Notes: generated by a model from the sequence alone, not told the origin. 64,000 nucleotides of DNA from Aliidiomarina sp. (GCF_022565475.1 NZ_JAIUMR010000001.1:310001-374000); one strand, 5' to 3'. Positions 38,691 to 50,589 are shown, numbered from the stretch's first letter. Translations and numbers: made by a program.

Positions 38691-40307
38691 ATGAAAAGAA
38701 TTATAATTACCAGTGCAACGGTTCTTGCCCTTAGCGGTTGCCAACTGACAAACGACTCGAGTGCAGATTCCCGGCACAACGAAGTCGTTCCAGCACCACA
38801 GATGGAGCGTGAAGCGGGCATTCAGCAATATGCACTGATTCATCCTGGCAGTAGGCACGCACCACAAATCGACCGACAATTGCCAGCGCAGATGCAAGCT
38901 GACCTTTGGGATCGAATCCGTATGCAGATGTCGATTGAGATTCCAGAGCATGCTCTTATCGATACGCACCGTGATTGGTATTTACGCCATCCATCCTACA
39001 TTGACCGAGTCGCACAACGTGCGGCGCCGTTCTTACATTTAATCGTGCAAGAAATCGAAAAACGAAATCTCCCGCTCGAGCTCGTCTTAGTACCTGTGGT
39101 TGAAAGTGCCTACGACACGTTCGCCTATTCTCATGGCCGCGCCAGCGGTATTTGGCAGTTCATCCCGAGTACTGCGCGTCATTATGGGCTGGAAATTGAC
39201 TGGTGGTACGATGGTCGTCGCGATGTGATGGCCGCAACGCACACAGCACTTGATTACTTTGATCGGCTGGCAAAAACTTTTGACGGCGACTGGCTATTAG
39301 CTATGGCCGCCTATAACGGCGGACAAGGCCGCGTACTCGGCGCGATTCGACGCAACGAGCGTGAAGGCAAGCCAACCGATTTTTGGAATTTGCAATTGCC
39401 ACGTGAGACCCGCAACTATGTCCCAAAAATTCTTGCCCTTGCCGAGTTGTTGCGTGATAGCGAGCATTGGAACGTCAGCTGGACTCACATTCCTAATCAA
39501 CCTGTAACCGAAATTGTCGACGTCGGTCATCAAATCGATTTGGCACTTGCCGCGTCGATGGCAGGCATGAGTCTGGAGGATTTGCATCGTTTCAACTCAG
39601 GCTATAATCGTTGGGCTACCGCGCCAAACGGCCCGCACAAATTATTACTGCCTATTGAACGAGCACAACAGTTTAAACTGGCCATGGCAGATTCAAACCC
39701 GAACGATTGGCTGAGCTGGCAGCGCCATCAAGTTCGCCCAGGTGAAAGTTTGAGTACGATTGCGCAACGATACAACACCACCGTGCGTTCGATTCAGCAG
39801 TTTAATAATCTAAGCGGCACCATGATTCGCCAAGGTGATCATCTTTTGATTCCGGTCGCGAGCCAAGAGCTGGAACAATATACGCTGTCTGCTGAGCAGC
39901 GCTTAGCAACCACGCAGAACCGTAGTCAAGGACAACAGCGGCTTGAGCACTCGGTCCGGCGCGGCGATACGCTCTGGGATATTGCACGAAAATACCGCGT
40001 TTCCGTGGCGAATATCGCACGTTGGAATAATATGGCACCGCGAGACACGCTGCGCATTGGACAAACCTTAGTGATCTGGCAGAACAACACCAGTAGCGCA
40101 AGCAGTACTCAAACTGCCGGCACAACGCCCGTCATGAGAACCATACAGTACAATGTCCGTAGTGGTGATTCGTTGGCGCGAATCGCCAGTCGTTTTCGCG
40201 TGACCGTGGCAGATATTGAGCAATGGAATTCAATCTCACGTGACCGGTTTTTACAGCCCGGTCAACGCTTAACCTTACACGTGGACGTCACCAAAGTGTC
40301 GCTATAA
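38691..40307 (+). CDS. mltD: Membrane-bound lytic murein transglycosylase D with three LysM repeats
   Basis: 538 residues from the ATG at 38691, which begins a lipoprotein signal (VLALSGC, Cys17); an upstream ATG at 38637 would bury this signal. The SLT domain is at about 100-240, with catalytic glutamate in VPVVESAYDTFA and the block ASGIWQFIPSTARHYGL. Three LysM domains bind peptidoglycan: HQVRPGESLSTIAQRYN, HSVRRGDTLWDIARKYR and YNVRSGDSLARIASRFR begin them. E. coli MltD (452 residues) has two. The enzyme cuts glycan strands at the outer-membrane face of the wall. It follows gloB as in E. coli. Confidence 0.94.
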   Translation: MKRIIITSATVLALSGCQLTNDSSADSRHNEVVPAPQMEREAGIQQYALIHPGSRHAPQIDRQLPAQMQADLWDRIRMQMSIEIPEHALIDTHRDWYLRHPSYIDRVAQRAAPFLHLIVQEIEKRNLPLELVLVPVVESAYDTFAYSHGRASGIWQFIPSTARHYGLEIDWWYDGRRDVMAATHTALDYFDRLAKTFDGDWLLAMAAYNGGQGRVLGAIRRNEREGKPTDFWNLQLPRETRNYVPKILALAELLRDSEHWNVSWTHIPNQPVTEIVDVGHQIDLALAASMAGMSLEDLHRFNSGYNRWATAPNGPHKLLLPIERAQQFKLAMADSNPNDWLSWQRHQVRPGESLSTIAQRYNTTVRSIQQFNNLSGTMIRQGDHLLIPVASQELEQYTLSAEQRLATTQNRSQGQQRLEHSVRRGDTLWDIARKYRVSVANIARWNNMAPRDTLRIGQTLVIWQNNTSSASSTQTAGTTPVMRTIQYNVRSGDSLARIASRFRVTVADIEQWNSISRDRFLQPGQRLTLHVDVTKVSL

Positions 40308-40325
40308 CGCGACTTTTAAACGCAC

Positions 40326-40349
40326 AAAGGGCGCTCAATGCGCCCTTTT
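40326..40349. terminator. Terminator between mltD and ligA
   Basis: 9-bp stem AAAGGGCGC/GCGCCCTTT with loop TCAAT and T-runs on both strands. It serves the converging mltD and ligA transcripts. Confidence 0.92.
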
Positions 40350-40351
40350 GT

Positions 40352-42415
<2,064 letters not shown>

Positions 42416-42459
42416 TCAATGATAAAGAAAGGCCTCAGCAAATGAGAGGCCCTGTGCCA

Positions 42460-43395
42460 TTATGACTGACGCAATTCAGCCAGTCGCTGACGGCGCTCGA
42501 ATTCGCGGATACGTTGATAGGTATGTTGCACTGACTGCTTTGTCATCGGATTGCGGTTCGCATCTAACACCGCAGCACGAGGCATCGCCTCAGCAATTTT
42601 GTTTGCAGCATTATACATCATGGTAAAAGCTTTATGACCGTCATACTTAATTGGCAGGGTCATGAACAGAACCACACCGCGGGCGGTGAAATTCTCTAAG
42701 TTATCGAGATCGAACGTTCCTGGATTGTACATATTCGCCATACGAAACAGTAATGGCCCTCGACCTGACGGCTGTTCATAACGATGGAAAATATCCAAAT
42801 CACCAAATTTCATGCCCAATTCAGTGACAGTTTCCAGCAACACTTGTCCTTTGATATCACCCGATACAAACAAAGTAATCACTTCTTCTTTAGGTGGCTC
42901 TGGAATTTCGTCACTGTCATCAGTTTCCGGCAAGCCAATGGCTAATTGTTCAACTGCAGAATCATCACGCTGGGCGCGCATCGATGGAATCTCCTCGGGT
43001 TGCGACTTTTCCGCCGACGCTTTCAGGGTGATGTCATCAGCATCAGTCGCAGCAGCCGAGGTCGTTTCCACCTTCTGCGTTTCCTCGGCATGAATCTCTG
43101 AGTTTTCAACATCAACGTCGACCTGCTCTGCCATTTGTCGCTCGCCGCGTTTACGTGTTTTAACCCGACCAACGCCAAGCTCATCAAAGTCTCGAACAGG
43201 GTTGTTCTGATCATGCTCCGAAGACTCTAATAGGTCTACCTGCTCAGCATCATAACTTTGACGCTTGCGCTGCAGTGACTCACGGCTTGCTTTGCCGTTG
43301 CGATTATTCTTTTGCAAGGTCCATAAACCATGAACGACAAGCCCAATTATGATTGCAACGCCAGCGAGAATAAGAACGACCCGTAAATTGTCCAT
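42460..43395 (-). CDS. zipA: Cell division protein ZipA
   Basis: 311 residues. An N-terminal membrane anchor (NLRVVLILAGVAIIIGLVVH) is followed by a charged linker of about 150 residues rich in acidic and basic patches, then the FtsZ-binding domain (VITLFVSGDIKGQVLL, FGDLDIFHRYEQPSGRGPLLF in part, NMYNPGTFDLDNL, GVVLFMTLP). It ties the Z-ring to the inner membrane. It lies 106 bases after smc and 65 bases before ligA, a common gammaproteobacterial order outside the enterics. Confidence 0.93.
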   Translation of the reverse strand: MDNLRVVLILAGVAIIIGLVVHGLWTLQKNNRNGKASRESLQRKRQSYDAEQVDLLESSEHDQNNPVRDFDELGVGRVKTRKRGERQMAEQVDVDVENSEIHAEETQKVETTSAAATDADDITLKASAEKSQPEEIPSMRAQRDDSAVEQLAIGLPETDDSDEIPEPPKEEVITLFVSGDIKGQVLLETVTELGMKFGDLDIFHRYEQPSGRGPLLFRMANMYNPGTFDLDNLENFTARGVVLFMTLPIKYDGHKAFTMMYNAANKIAEAMPRAAVLDANRNPMTKQSVQHTYQRIREFERRQRLAELRQS

Positions 43396-43501
43396 TGTTG
43401 CCTTTACCTATTTTATGCTTTGCATGATAAGCCCATAAGGCTGTTGTTATTTTATAGCGTTCGAGTATCGCATAAATTGACGACGGAAAGCATCCCTTAA
43501 C

Positions 43502-46500
43502 TCACGCCTCAGCAAGCGCCAATGCTTCTTCTACATCGACAGCAACTAAACGAGACACGCCAGGTTCTTGCATGGTCACCCCAGCGAGGTGTAACGCCAT
43601 TTCCATCGCAATCTTGTTATGGCTAATATAAATAAACTGCACTGTTTCTGACATTTCCTGAACCAAGCGGCAGAAACGACCGACATTCACATCATCCAGC
43701 GGGGCATCGACTTCATCTAAAAGACAAAAAGGTGCTGGATTTAACCGAAAGATTGCGAACACAAGTGCCAACGCGGTCAATGCTTTCTCGCCGCCGGAAA
43801 GCAGGTGAATGGTCGAGTTTTTCTTCCCCGGAGGCCGCGCCATAATGGTCACGCCCGTCTCAAGTAAATCATCTTCGGTTAAATCTAAATACGCCTGACC
43901 ACCCCCAAAAACTTTCGGAAACAAACGTTGTAAATCTTGGTTAACCTGATCAAACGTCACCTTAAAACGCTGCCGTGTTTCTCGATCAATCTTCTTAATT
44001 GCGTCTTCTAAGGTGGTTAACGATGCACTCAAATCTTCGTGCTGAGCATCCAAATAGGCCTTGCGCTCTGCCTGCACTTCGACCTCTTCCAGTGCCGCTA
44101 AATTGATCGCTCCGAGCTGCTGGATCTTGCGACTGGTCGTTTCTAAACGTTGTTGCCACTCTTTTTCATTAGTTTCCTCGGGCATCGTCTCGAGAACCGT
44201 CTTTAACGCAACATTCATTTCCTTAAGGCTATCGAGTAACGCGTGTCCGCGTTCCCGTGCAGCAGCCAACTCAAGTTTGCCCGCCTGCACACGCTCTTGT
44301 TGACGGGCAATCCGTTCAACAACAGCACTTTGTCCTTGGTTCAGAATTCGAATTTCTTCGCTAACGGTCGCCAATTGTTCGCGCGCTGCATGTAACTCTG
44401 CTTCGACTTCTTCACGCTCGACAAGTTTCATCGCCAGCTCCTCGGCGACAAACTGAAGCTCATCATCAGTCTGTAGCGCAGCTTCGAGCTCAGCAATATG
44501 TTCGTGCAGCGTTGCTTGCTGCGCTTCAGCACGCAACATGGATTGCTGCAGATGTTCGGCACGAGACTTCACCTGTGAGTGCTGCAATTGCACCTGATGA
44601 TACTCATTTTGTTCACGCTGCAAGGTCGATTTATTCGCCGCAACCACCTGTTTAAGGCGCTCTCCTTCGCCAATGAGCCGTTCCCGTTCAGGCTCACGCT
44701 CGCGCTCAATCTGTTCCAATTCGAATAGCTGAAGTTCGGCTTGTTCAATACGTTCTTCTTGACCTTGCAGGCTAATGTCTAGCTCATTTTGTTCTTGTTC
44801 TAAGCGCTGACGTCGACGTAACAAGTCCTCTTGTTGACTGACCTGTGCGCGTTCCCGTTCCTGCAACTGAGCAAGCAGCAAAGCACTTTCACTATATTCG
44901 TTGCGTAACTGTTCGCGCTGGCTTTCGAATCGCTCAATCTGTTCTTTCAAGCTTGTTTGTTGCAGAGTCAATTGTTGGCAGCTTTCCTCTAGGCTGTGTA
45001 ATTGCTCCTCGCTTTCGATAAGTTCCTGCTGCCAGCGCAATGGGCCTGCTTCATCCTCCGCGTGCAGGTACCATGACCGGCCGCACACCTGCCCGGCAGG
45101 CATGAGTACAGCAAAGAGCCCCGCGTTACTCGCTAACAAACCTTGTGCCTGAGCTAAGCTTTCAGCGACAGCAAAGTGGGTCAAAAGAGGTAAATGCTGT
45201 AATTGCTCGGTCTGGAACTGAGCCAAACTTGCGCTGTGATGAGAACTTGTAGCTTCCAACTGCAAGCCAAAACCCTCAAAGGATACATATGCGTCAAAAA
45301 CAGGTAACGATAACCAAGGGGCCAAAATTTGTTCAGCCGCTTGCTGATACATGTCGGGAACCGTCAGCAGTTCGCGCAGAAGACCAAGATGCTCTGCATA
45401 CACCTGCCCCGGTTCCTCTCGGCTGCTCAATAACGTCTGCAGGGAACTGATTTTCCCACGTAGTTTTTGCTGCTTATCTTGTTCGGTGGCATAAGCCGAC
45501 TGACACGATTCCAGCTGTTCTTGCGCCGCGCTTTTGTCCTGTTGGCATTGTTCAAGCTGCTCAAGTTTAACTTGCAACTCGTCTTCTGTTTTTGCCATCT
45601 GCTGCAACAAAGCTTGTTGTGCATGCTCATCAACCGTTGGTAGCTCTGCAATCTCGGTTGCGATGTTTTCTAGGCGTTGTTGGAACTGTTGCATTAACTG
45701 TCGAGCAGACTGCACTTCTGCCACTTGCAATGCCTTTTCACGGCTCGCATCACCATGCCGCTGTTGCCAAGATTGCCACTGCTCCTGCCATGCTTGCAAT
45801 TCGCTTTCAGCTTCTTCAGCACCTAGTTCCGCCATTTGTCGCTGCTCAGCGGCAAGTTGTAAGCGCTCACCGAGTTCTTCTTGTTCAGCACTGAGTTGTT
45901 CGTATTCGTGTTGATCAGCAGTTAAGCTCTCGGCAAGTTGCATGAGTTGCCGACGCTGTTGCTCAATTTGTTGCTGACGCTGTTGATTCAGGTTTCGGCC
46001 ATGCTGAATCTGCTGTTCAAGCCGGGTTGTTTCCGTATTTAAACGGTAGAATTGCTGTTGGATATCATCGACTTTCTGTTTCCAATCCGATTCTTGCTCA
46101 CGCAGCTCGGTTTGACCGCGCTCACTTCCGCGTTGCTCTGCGACCCAACGTTGCAGTTCGGCTTCCTCACTATTTACTTGATGTTCTAGGTGATCGCATT
46201 GCTCTTGATAATGCATCCAGCGAATAGCCTGCAACTGCGCCTTGAGCTCACGCTCTTCTGCCTTCAGGGTTTTATAACGCTGGGCAGCCGCAGCCTGCCG
46301 TTGTAATTTAGCTAATTGTTGGCCTAACTCTTCACGCACATCGGTTAGCCGGTCGAGATTATCGCGAGTGCGACTCATCCGGCTTTCGGTTTCTTTCCTG
46401 CGCTCTTTGTATTTTGAAATTCCGGCTGCTTCTTCGATAAACACCCGCAACTCTTGCGGCCGCGACTCAATAAGCCGGGAAATCATTCCTTGTTCAATAA

Positions 46501-46927
46501 TTGCGTAACTTCGAGGGCCTAACCCAGTCCCTAAAAAGAGATCGGTGATATCGCGGCGACGACATTTTGCGCCGTTTAGTAGATAGGTCGACTGCGCGTC
46601 ACGAGTGACCACACGCTTAACAGAGATTTCATTAAACGCAGCAAATTCGCCTTGAATTCGCCCTGAACTATTGTCAAACACAAGCTCAACACTTGCTTGT
46701 GAGACTGGTTTACGCGACTGCGAACCGTTAAAAATAACGTCGGTCATCGCATCACCACGTAGGTTTTTCGCTGAACTTTCACCGAGAACCCAACGTACTG
46801 CATCGATAACGTTCGATTTTCCACAGCCATTAGGCCCCACAATACAGGTCATTTGCTCAGGGAAGGCAACCTTGGTAGGGTCAACGAATGACTTAAAGCC
46901 TGCTAGCTTGATGTGTTTTAATCGCAT
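43502..46927 (-). CDS. smc: Chromosome segregation protein SMC
   Basis: 1141 residues. ABC-type ATPase halves lie at both ends: Walker A in GPNGCGKSNVIDAVRWVLGE, signature LLSGGEKALTALALV and Walker B CLLDEVDAPLDD. Two long glutamine/glutamate-rich coiled coils flank a hinge at about 500-650 (VYAEHLGLLRELLTVPDMYQ onward). SMC with ScpAB compacts and resolves chromosomes; its presence implies the Smc-ScpAB system here rather than MukBEF. High heptad content explains several long antisense open frames inside the gene, which are not genes. Confidence 0.96.
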   Translation of the reverse strand: MRLKHIKLAGFKSFVDPTKVAFPEQMTCIVGPNGCGKSNVIDAVRWVLGESSAKNLRGDAMTDVIFNGSQSRKPVSQASVELVFDNSSGRIQGEFAAFNEISVKRVVTRDAQSTYLLNGAKCRRRDITDLFLGTGLGPRSYAIIEQGMISRLIESRPQELRVFIEEAAGISKYKERRKETESRMSRTRDNLDRLTDVREELGQQLAKLQRQAAAAQRYKTLKAEERELKAQLQAIRWMHYQEQCDHLEHQVNSEEAELQRWVAEQRGSERGQTELREQESDWKQKVDDIQQQFYRLNTETTRLEQQIQHGRNLNQQRQQQIEQQRRQLMQLAESLTADQHEYEQLSAEQEELGERLQLAAEQRQMAELGAEEAESELQAWQEQWQSWQQRHGDASREKALQVAEVQSARQLMQQFQQRLENIATEIAELPTVDEHAQQALLQQMAKTEDELQVKLEQLEQCQQDKSAAQEQLESCQSAYATEQDKQQKLRGKISSLQTLLSSREEPGQVYAEHLGLLRELLTVPDMYQQAAEQILAPWLSLPVFDAYVSFEGFGLQLEATSSHHSASLAQFQTEQLQHLPLLTHFAVAESLAQAQGLLASNAGLFAVLMPAGQVCGRSWYLHAEDEAGPLRWQQELIESEEQLHSLEESCQQLTLQQTSLKEQIERFESQREQLRNEYSESALLLAQLQERERAQVSQQEDLLRRRQRLEQEQNELDISLQGQEERIEQAELQLFELEQIEREREPERERLIGEGERLKQVVAANKSTLQREQNEYHQVQLQHSQVKSRAEHLQQSMLRAEAQQATLHEHIAELEAALQTDDELQFVAEELAMKLVEREEVEAELHAAREQLATVSEEIRILNQGQSAVVERIARQQERVQAGKLELAAARERGHALLDSLKEMNVALKTVLETMPEETNEKEWQQRLETTSRKIQQLGAINLAALEEVEVQAERKAYLDAQHEDLSASLTTLEDAIKKIDRETRQRFKVTFDQVNQDLQRLFPKVFGGGQAYLDLTEDDLLETGVTIMARPPGKKNSTIHLLSGGEKALTALALVFAIFRLNPAPFCLLDEVDAPLDDVNVGRFCRLVQEMSETVQFIYISHNKIAMEMALHLAGVTMQEPGVSRLVAVDVEEALALAEA

Positions 46928-46947
46928 GGCGCCACAGTAAAGTTATT

Positions 46948-46975
46948 GTTATAGGTTATACTTTTGTTGTCGCAA
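46948..46975 (-). promoter_or_regulatory. Candidate promoter of smc-zipA-ligA
   Basis: On the minus strand: TTGCGA (46970-46975), 16-base spacer, TATAAC (46948-46953), about 20 bases before the smc ATG. Reasonable but not close to consensus at the -35. Confidence 0.4.
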
Positions 46976-47100
46976 TAATTCAGTGTAAAGCGAACTGACA
47001 CGAGCAGCAACAATTGAACAAATACTTACAGTTAATTTCTTGCGTCAAACCATGGCAGTTACGTATGATCTGGTCGGATGATTCGTTGTAGAGAAGTTAA

Positions 47101-47664
47101 ATGGCTAAAAAACTGAATATTCTCATCTGTTTCGTTGCCTTTGTCAGCTCCGGCGCCCATGCGCAGAGCTCGGCATCATCGTTATTGGATTTTAGCAACG
47201 ATGGCAGTGAGGACTTTTACTACAAAATTCAAACGTCCCTGTGGACCACCCATTTTAATCCGAAGCCAGAACACAACAATCATCAAAATTTAGTTGGTTT
47301 TGAAGTCTATGGTCGGCGCTTGCCGCCAGAAACCACGCAACGATTTCATGACCAGTTTGACTACGCTAGGCCCTTAGTTGGCGTAGCATTTTTCCGAAAC
47401 TCGTTTCATCAAAATACCACCTACCTGTATGGCGGCATTCGTCAAAATTTAGTCGCTGGTCAGCAGTTACAAACTTATATTAAAGTCACTGGTGGCCTTA
47501 TTCATGGCTATCGCGGTGAGTACCAACATAAAATTCCGTTTAATCATATCGGTATCGCGCCTGCGGTGATTCCCATGTTTGGCGTGCAATACAAACAAGT
47601 CAGTAGCGAACTCACTCTCTTTGGCGCTTCCGGTATCATGCTCACGCTTGGACTAACGTTCTAA
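47101..47664 (+). CDS. Outer-membrane beta-barrel protein, PagP-like in outline
   Basis: 187 residues with a signal peptide cleaved near AHAQ-SS (about residue 21). The mature part is a series of short amphipathic strands ending in an aromatic C-terminus (GIMLTLGLTF), typical of small outer-membrane barrels. The block SLWTTHFNPKPEHNNHQNLV, the central YLYGGIRQNLV and the PFNHIGIAPAVIPMFGVQY turn recall proteins of PagP-like architecture in Shewanella and Alteromonas. I cannot assign acyltransferase activity. It sits between the divergent smc gene and convergent rmuC, overlapping the rmuC stop by 4 bases. AGAGAAG is the probable ribosome site. Confidence 0.6.
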   Translation: MAKKLNILICFVAFVSSGAHAQSSASSLLDFSNDGSEDFYYKIQTSLWTTHFNPKPEHNNHQNLVGFEVYGRRLPPETTQRFHDQFDYARPLVGVAFFRNSFHQNTTYLYGGIRQNLVAGQQLQTYIKVTGGLIHGYRGEYQHKIPFNHIGIAPAVIPMFGVQYKQVSSELTLFGASGIMLTLGLTF

Positions 47665-48965
47665 TCTTGACGTTCGTCGTCCTCATCAAGTAATCGGCTG
47701 TCTAACTTTTTACTAGGTTGAACACCGAGCTGACGAAACTTTTCGACCCTTCCCAGTAAATTGCCGCGGCCACTACTCAGTTTATTCATGGCAGCATCCC
47801 AATGCTTGCGTGTGCCGTCCAATGCTTGACCAATTTTCTGCAAATCCTCGACGAAATTGGCAAACTTGTCGTACAGACGAGCGGCGTCTTGGGCAATGCG
47901 TTGCGCATTTTGATTCTGCTGCTCATACTGCCAGATATTGTTCACAGTCCGTAACGCCACCAACAAATTGGTTGGGCTTACCAACATGATATGTTGCTCT
48001 AAGGCCAATTTAACGAGGTCAGGATCGCGGTCGACCGCAAGCAAGAAAGCCGGTTCGATGGGAATAAACAACAACACGTAGTCTAGCGTGCGAACTCCCT
48101 CTAACTGTTGATAATTCTTTTTACCGAGCTCACGAATATGATTACGCAGCGATTGAATATGATCGTTGAGAGCCTGCTCTCGATCAGCATCGTTTTCGCT
48201 ATTAAAATAGCGCTCATACGCAGCAAGCGAGACTTTCGAGTCAATGATCACGTCCTTGTCTTTCGGCAGATGAACAATCACATCAGGGCGATAACGTTTA
48301 CCGTCGTCCTGACGATGTTGTGATTGCGTCGTATATTCACGCCCTTCATGCAACCCTGACTGTTGCAGAATACGCTCAAGAATGACCTCGCCCCACGCGC
48401 CTTGCTGGCGCGTGTCACCTTTCAAAGCTCGGGTAAGTGCTTCAGCTTCAGCGCTCATCTGTTGATTAAGTTCACGCAAACTGGAAATTTGTTGCTGCAA
48501 GCCTGCTCGCTGTTTCGTTTCGTCACTAAACTGCTGAGCAATTTGCTGACGAAAACCTTCAAGCTGTTTCTGTAACGGGTTTAGCGTGCTTGCCAGTGAC
48601 TTTTCTTGGCGTTGCTCTAATGCCGCAGTCTTTTGTTCAAAGATCCGATTCGCCAGGTTCTCAAACTCCTTCTGCAAGCGCACTTCACTTTGCTGCAGCA
48701 ACTCAATTTTTTCCGCCAAATGTTGCTGCTCTCGCTGACTCGCAACCTGCAGTTTTTCATGCTCGGTATACCAATGTTGTGCTTCTTTCTGCTCCTGTTC
48801 GAAACGTTCTTGAAGGACTTGTTTCTCAGCGAGGAACCGGGCTATCTCCTCTTCTCTACTTGCCGCGATGCGACGTGCCGAGAACCCAGCAAATAGTCCG
48901 ACTAGAACTACCCCAAGGAACAGACCAATTGCGAATAACATGAGACCGTCGTTGGTTATCTCCAT
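47661..48965 (-). CDS. rmuC: DNA recombination protein RmuC
   Basis: 434 residues from ATG 48965, chosen because it starts a membrane helix (GLMLFAIGLFLGVVLVGLFAGF); an upstream start at 49013 would run back to the fumarase terminator. A long coiled coil (about 35-180) precedes the RmuC nuclease-like domain: LKGDTRQQGAWGEVILERIL, YRPDVIVHLPKDKDVIIDSK, VLLFIPIEPAFLLA and MLVSPTNLLVALRTVNNIW. RmuC limits inversions and acts in DNA recombination; the mechanism is unclear. Overlaps the barrel-protein gene by 4 bases at its 3' end. Confidence 0.92.
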   Translation of the reverse strand: MEITNDGLMLFAIGLFLGVVLVGLFAGFSARRIAASREEEIARFLAEKQVLQERFEQEQKEAQHWYTEHEKLQVASQREQQHLAEKIELLQQSEVRLQKEFENLANRIFEQKTAALEQRQEKSLASTLNPLQKQLEGFRQQIAQQFSDETKQRAGLQQQISSLRELNQQMSAEAEALTRALKGDTRQQGAWGEVILERILQQSGLHEGREYTTQSQHRQDDGKRYRPDVIVHLPKDKDVIIDSKVSLAAYERYFNSENDADREQALNDHIQSLRNHIRELGKKNYQQLEGVRTLDYVLLFIPIEPAFLLAVDRDPDLVKLALEQHIMLVSPTNLLVALRTVNNIWQYEQQNQNAQRIAQDAARLYDKFANFVEDLQKIGQALDGTRKHWDAAMNKLSSGRGNLLGRVEKFRQLGVQPSKKLDSRLLDEDDERQD

Positions 48966-49013
48966 AGCGACAAAACTTCCTTTTTGACAAGATAATTTCT
49001 CGAAGTTTGGCAT

Positions 49014-49054
49014 AAAAAAAGCGCAGTGACAGCAACTTCTGCCTCCGCGCTTTT
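49014..49054 (-). terminator. Terminator of the fumarase gene
   Basis: On the minus strand: outer stem AAAAGCGC/GCGCTTTT, inner stem GGCAG/CTGTC, then seven T (49014-49020). About 20 bases past the fumarase stop. Confidence 0.75.
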
Positions 49055-49074
49055 CGATTTAGCAAAACAAGGTT

Positions 49075-50589
49075 CTAAGCTGACGTCATTTCCTGAATCT
49101 TCACTGCCCATACCGCAGGGCCCGCTTGGTGGGCGTTATTTCCTTGACTGTCAACCGCGACCGTCACCGGCATGTCTTCAACCTCAAATTCGTAAATTGC
49201 TTCCATACCGAGGTCTTCAAAGGCGACGACTTTCGCTTGCTTAATTGCTTTCGCCACTAAATAAGCCGCACCGCCAACCGCCATGAGATACACTGCCTGA
49301 TGTTTGGCAATACTTGCGACCGTTTGTGCACCGCGCTCTGCCTTGCCAATCATGCCGATAATACCGGTTTGCTCAAGCATGAGATCGGTAAATTTATCCA
49401 TCCGCGTTGCTGTTGTGGGTCCAGCGGGGCCAACCACTTCATCGCCAACTGGATCAACCGGCCCAACGTAGTAAATAAATTTATTATTGAAATCGACCGG
49501 CAATTCTTCGCCTTTGTCGAGCATGTCTTTAATCCGTTTATGCGCGGCATCACGACCGGTTAAAAGTTTGCCGGACAAGAGCACGGTTTCGCCCATTTTC
49601 CAGTCGCGTACATCTGCGGCCGTCAAGGTATCGAGGTTCACCCGACGTGCATTGTCGCCAACTTCAAACGTGATATCTGGCCAATCCTCTAACTTCGGTG
49701 GTTGTAACTTAGCCAGACCACTGCCGTCTAAGTGAAAATGGACATGGCGTGTCGCTGCACAGTTTGGAATCATGGTCACCGGTTTCGACGCAGCATGCGT
49801 TGGCATCGACTTGATCTTCACGTCAACCACGGTGGTTAAACCGCCAAGCCCTTGAGCGCCAATACCCAATTGATTCACTCGATTATAAATTTCTAAACGC
49901 AGAGCTTCCTCAGCGTTTTCCGGACCACGCGCAATCAATTCTTGGATATCCACCGGATCCATGAGCGACTCTTTAGCTAAAACCGCTGACTTCTCTGCAG
50001 TTCCGCCAATACCAATGCCAAGCATTCCCGGCGGACACCAACCTGCGCCCATCTTCGGCAATGTTTCCACGACCCAATCTGCAATGGAGTCACTCGGGTT
50101 TAACATCACCATTTTGGTTTTGTTCTCAGAACCGCCGCCTTTCGCCGCAATCGCAACTTCGATTTCGCCGCCCGGAATCATATCAATGTGAACAACCGCC
50201 GGTGTGTTGTCTTTGGTGTTTTTGCGACCGCCTGCTGGATCCGCAACGATTGAAGCGCGCAGCGGATTATCTGGATTTAAGTAGGCTCGACGCGTTCCTT
50301 CATCAACCATCTCTTGCACAGTCATGTCGGTTTTATCCCACTGCACGTCCATGCCCACTTTAACAAAGCACGTCACGATACCCGTGTCCTGACACAATGG
50401 TCGATGACCTTGTGCTGACATCCGCGAGTTAACCAGCATTTGTGCAATTGCACTTTTCGCAGCTTCACTTTGTTCTTTCTCGTGAGCTTCGGCGAGCGCG
50501 TTAACGAAATCGAGTGGGTGGTAATAGGAGATAAACTGCAGTGCATCTTCGATGCTATCAATAAAGTCTTGTTGTCGAATAAGTGCCAT
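49075..50589 (-). CDS. fumA: Fumarate hydratase, class I (iron-sulfur)
   Basis: 504 residues from ATG 50589, which has AGAGG upstream; an in-frame start at 50634 adds 15 residues without family similarity. Converts fumarate to malate in the TCA cycle with a [4Fe-4S] cluster that is sensitive to oxidants. The N-terminal (alpha-type) domain contains PLCQDTGIVTCFVKVG and GCAATRH-type cluster regions (here IPNCAATRHVHFHLDGSG). The C-terminal (beta-type) domain contains GPTTATRMDKFTDLMLEQTG and YEFEVEDMPVTVAVDSQGNN. Length is slightly below E. coli FumA (548). Divergent from pabB. Confidence 0.92.
   Translation of the reverse strand: MALIRQQDFIDSIEDALQFISYYHPLDFVNALAEAHEKEQSEAAKSAIAQMLVNSRMSAQGHRPLCQDTGIVTCFVKVGMDVQWDKTDMTVQEMVDEGTRRAYLNPDNPLRASIVADPAGGRKNTKDNTPAVVHIDMIPGGEIEVAIAAKGGGSENKTKMVMLNPSDSIADWVVETLPKMGAGWCPPGMLGIGIGGTAEKSAVLAKESLMDPVDIQELIARGPENAEEALRLEIYNRVNQLGIGAQGLGGLTTVVDVKIKSMPTHAASKPVTMIPNCAATRHVHFHLDGSGLAKLQPPKLEDWPDITFEVGDNARRVNLDTLTAADVRDWKMGETVLLSGKLLTGRDAAHKRIKDMLDKGEELPVDFNNKFIYYVGPVDPVGDEVVGPAGPTTATRMDKFTDLMLEQTGIIGMIGKAERGAQTVASIAKHQAVYLMAVGGAAYLVAKAIKQAKVVAFEDLGMEAIYEFEVEDMPVTVAVDSQGNNAHQAGPAVWAVKIQEMTSA

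Noticed and set aside
44901-45914. Long cysteine/serine-rich antisense frames inside smc
   Set aside because: They arise from glutamine- and glutamate-rich coiled-coil codons read backward.
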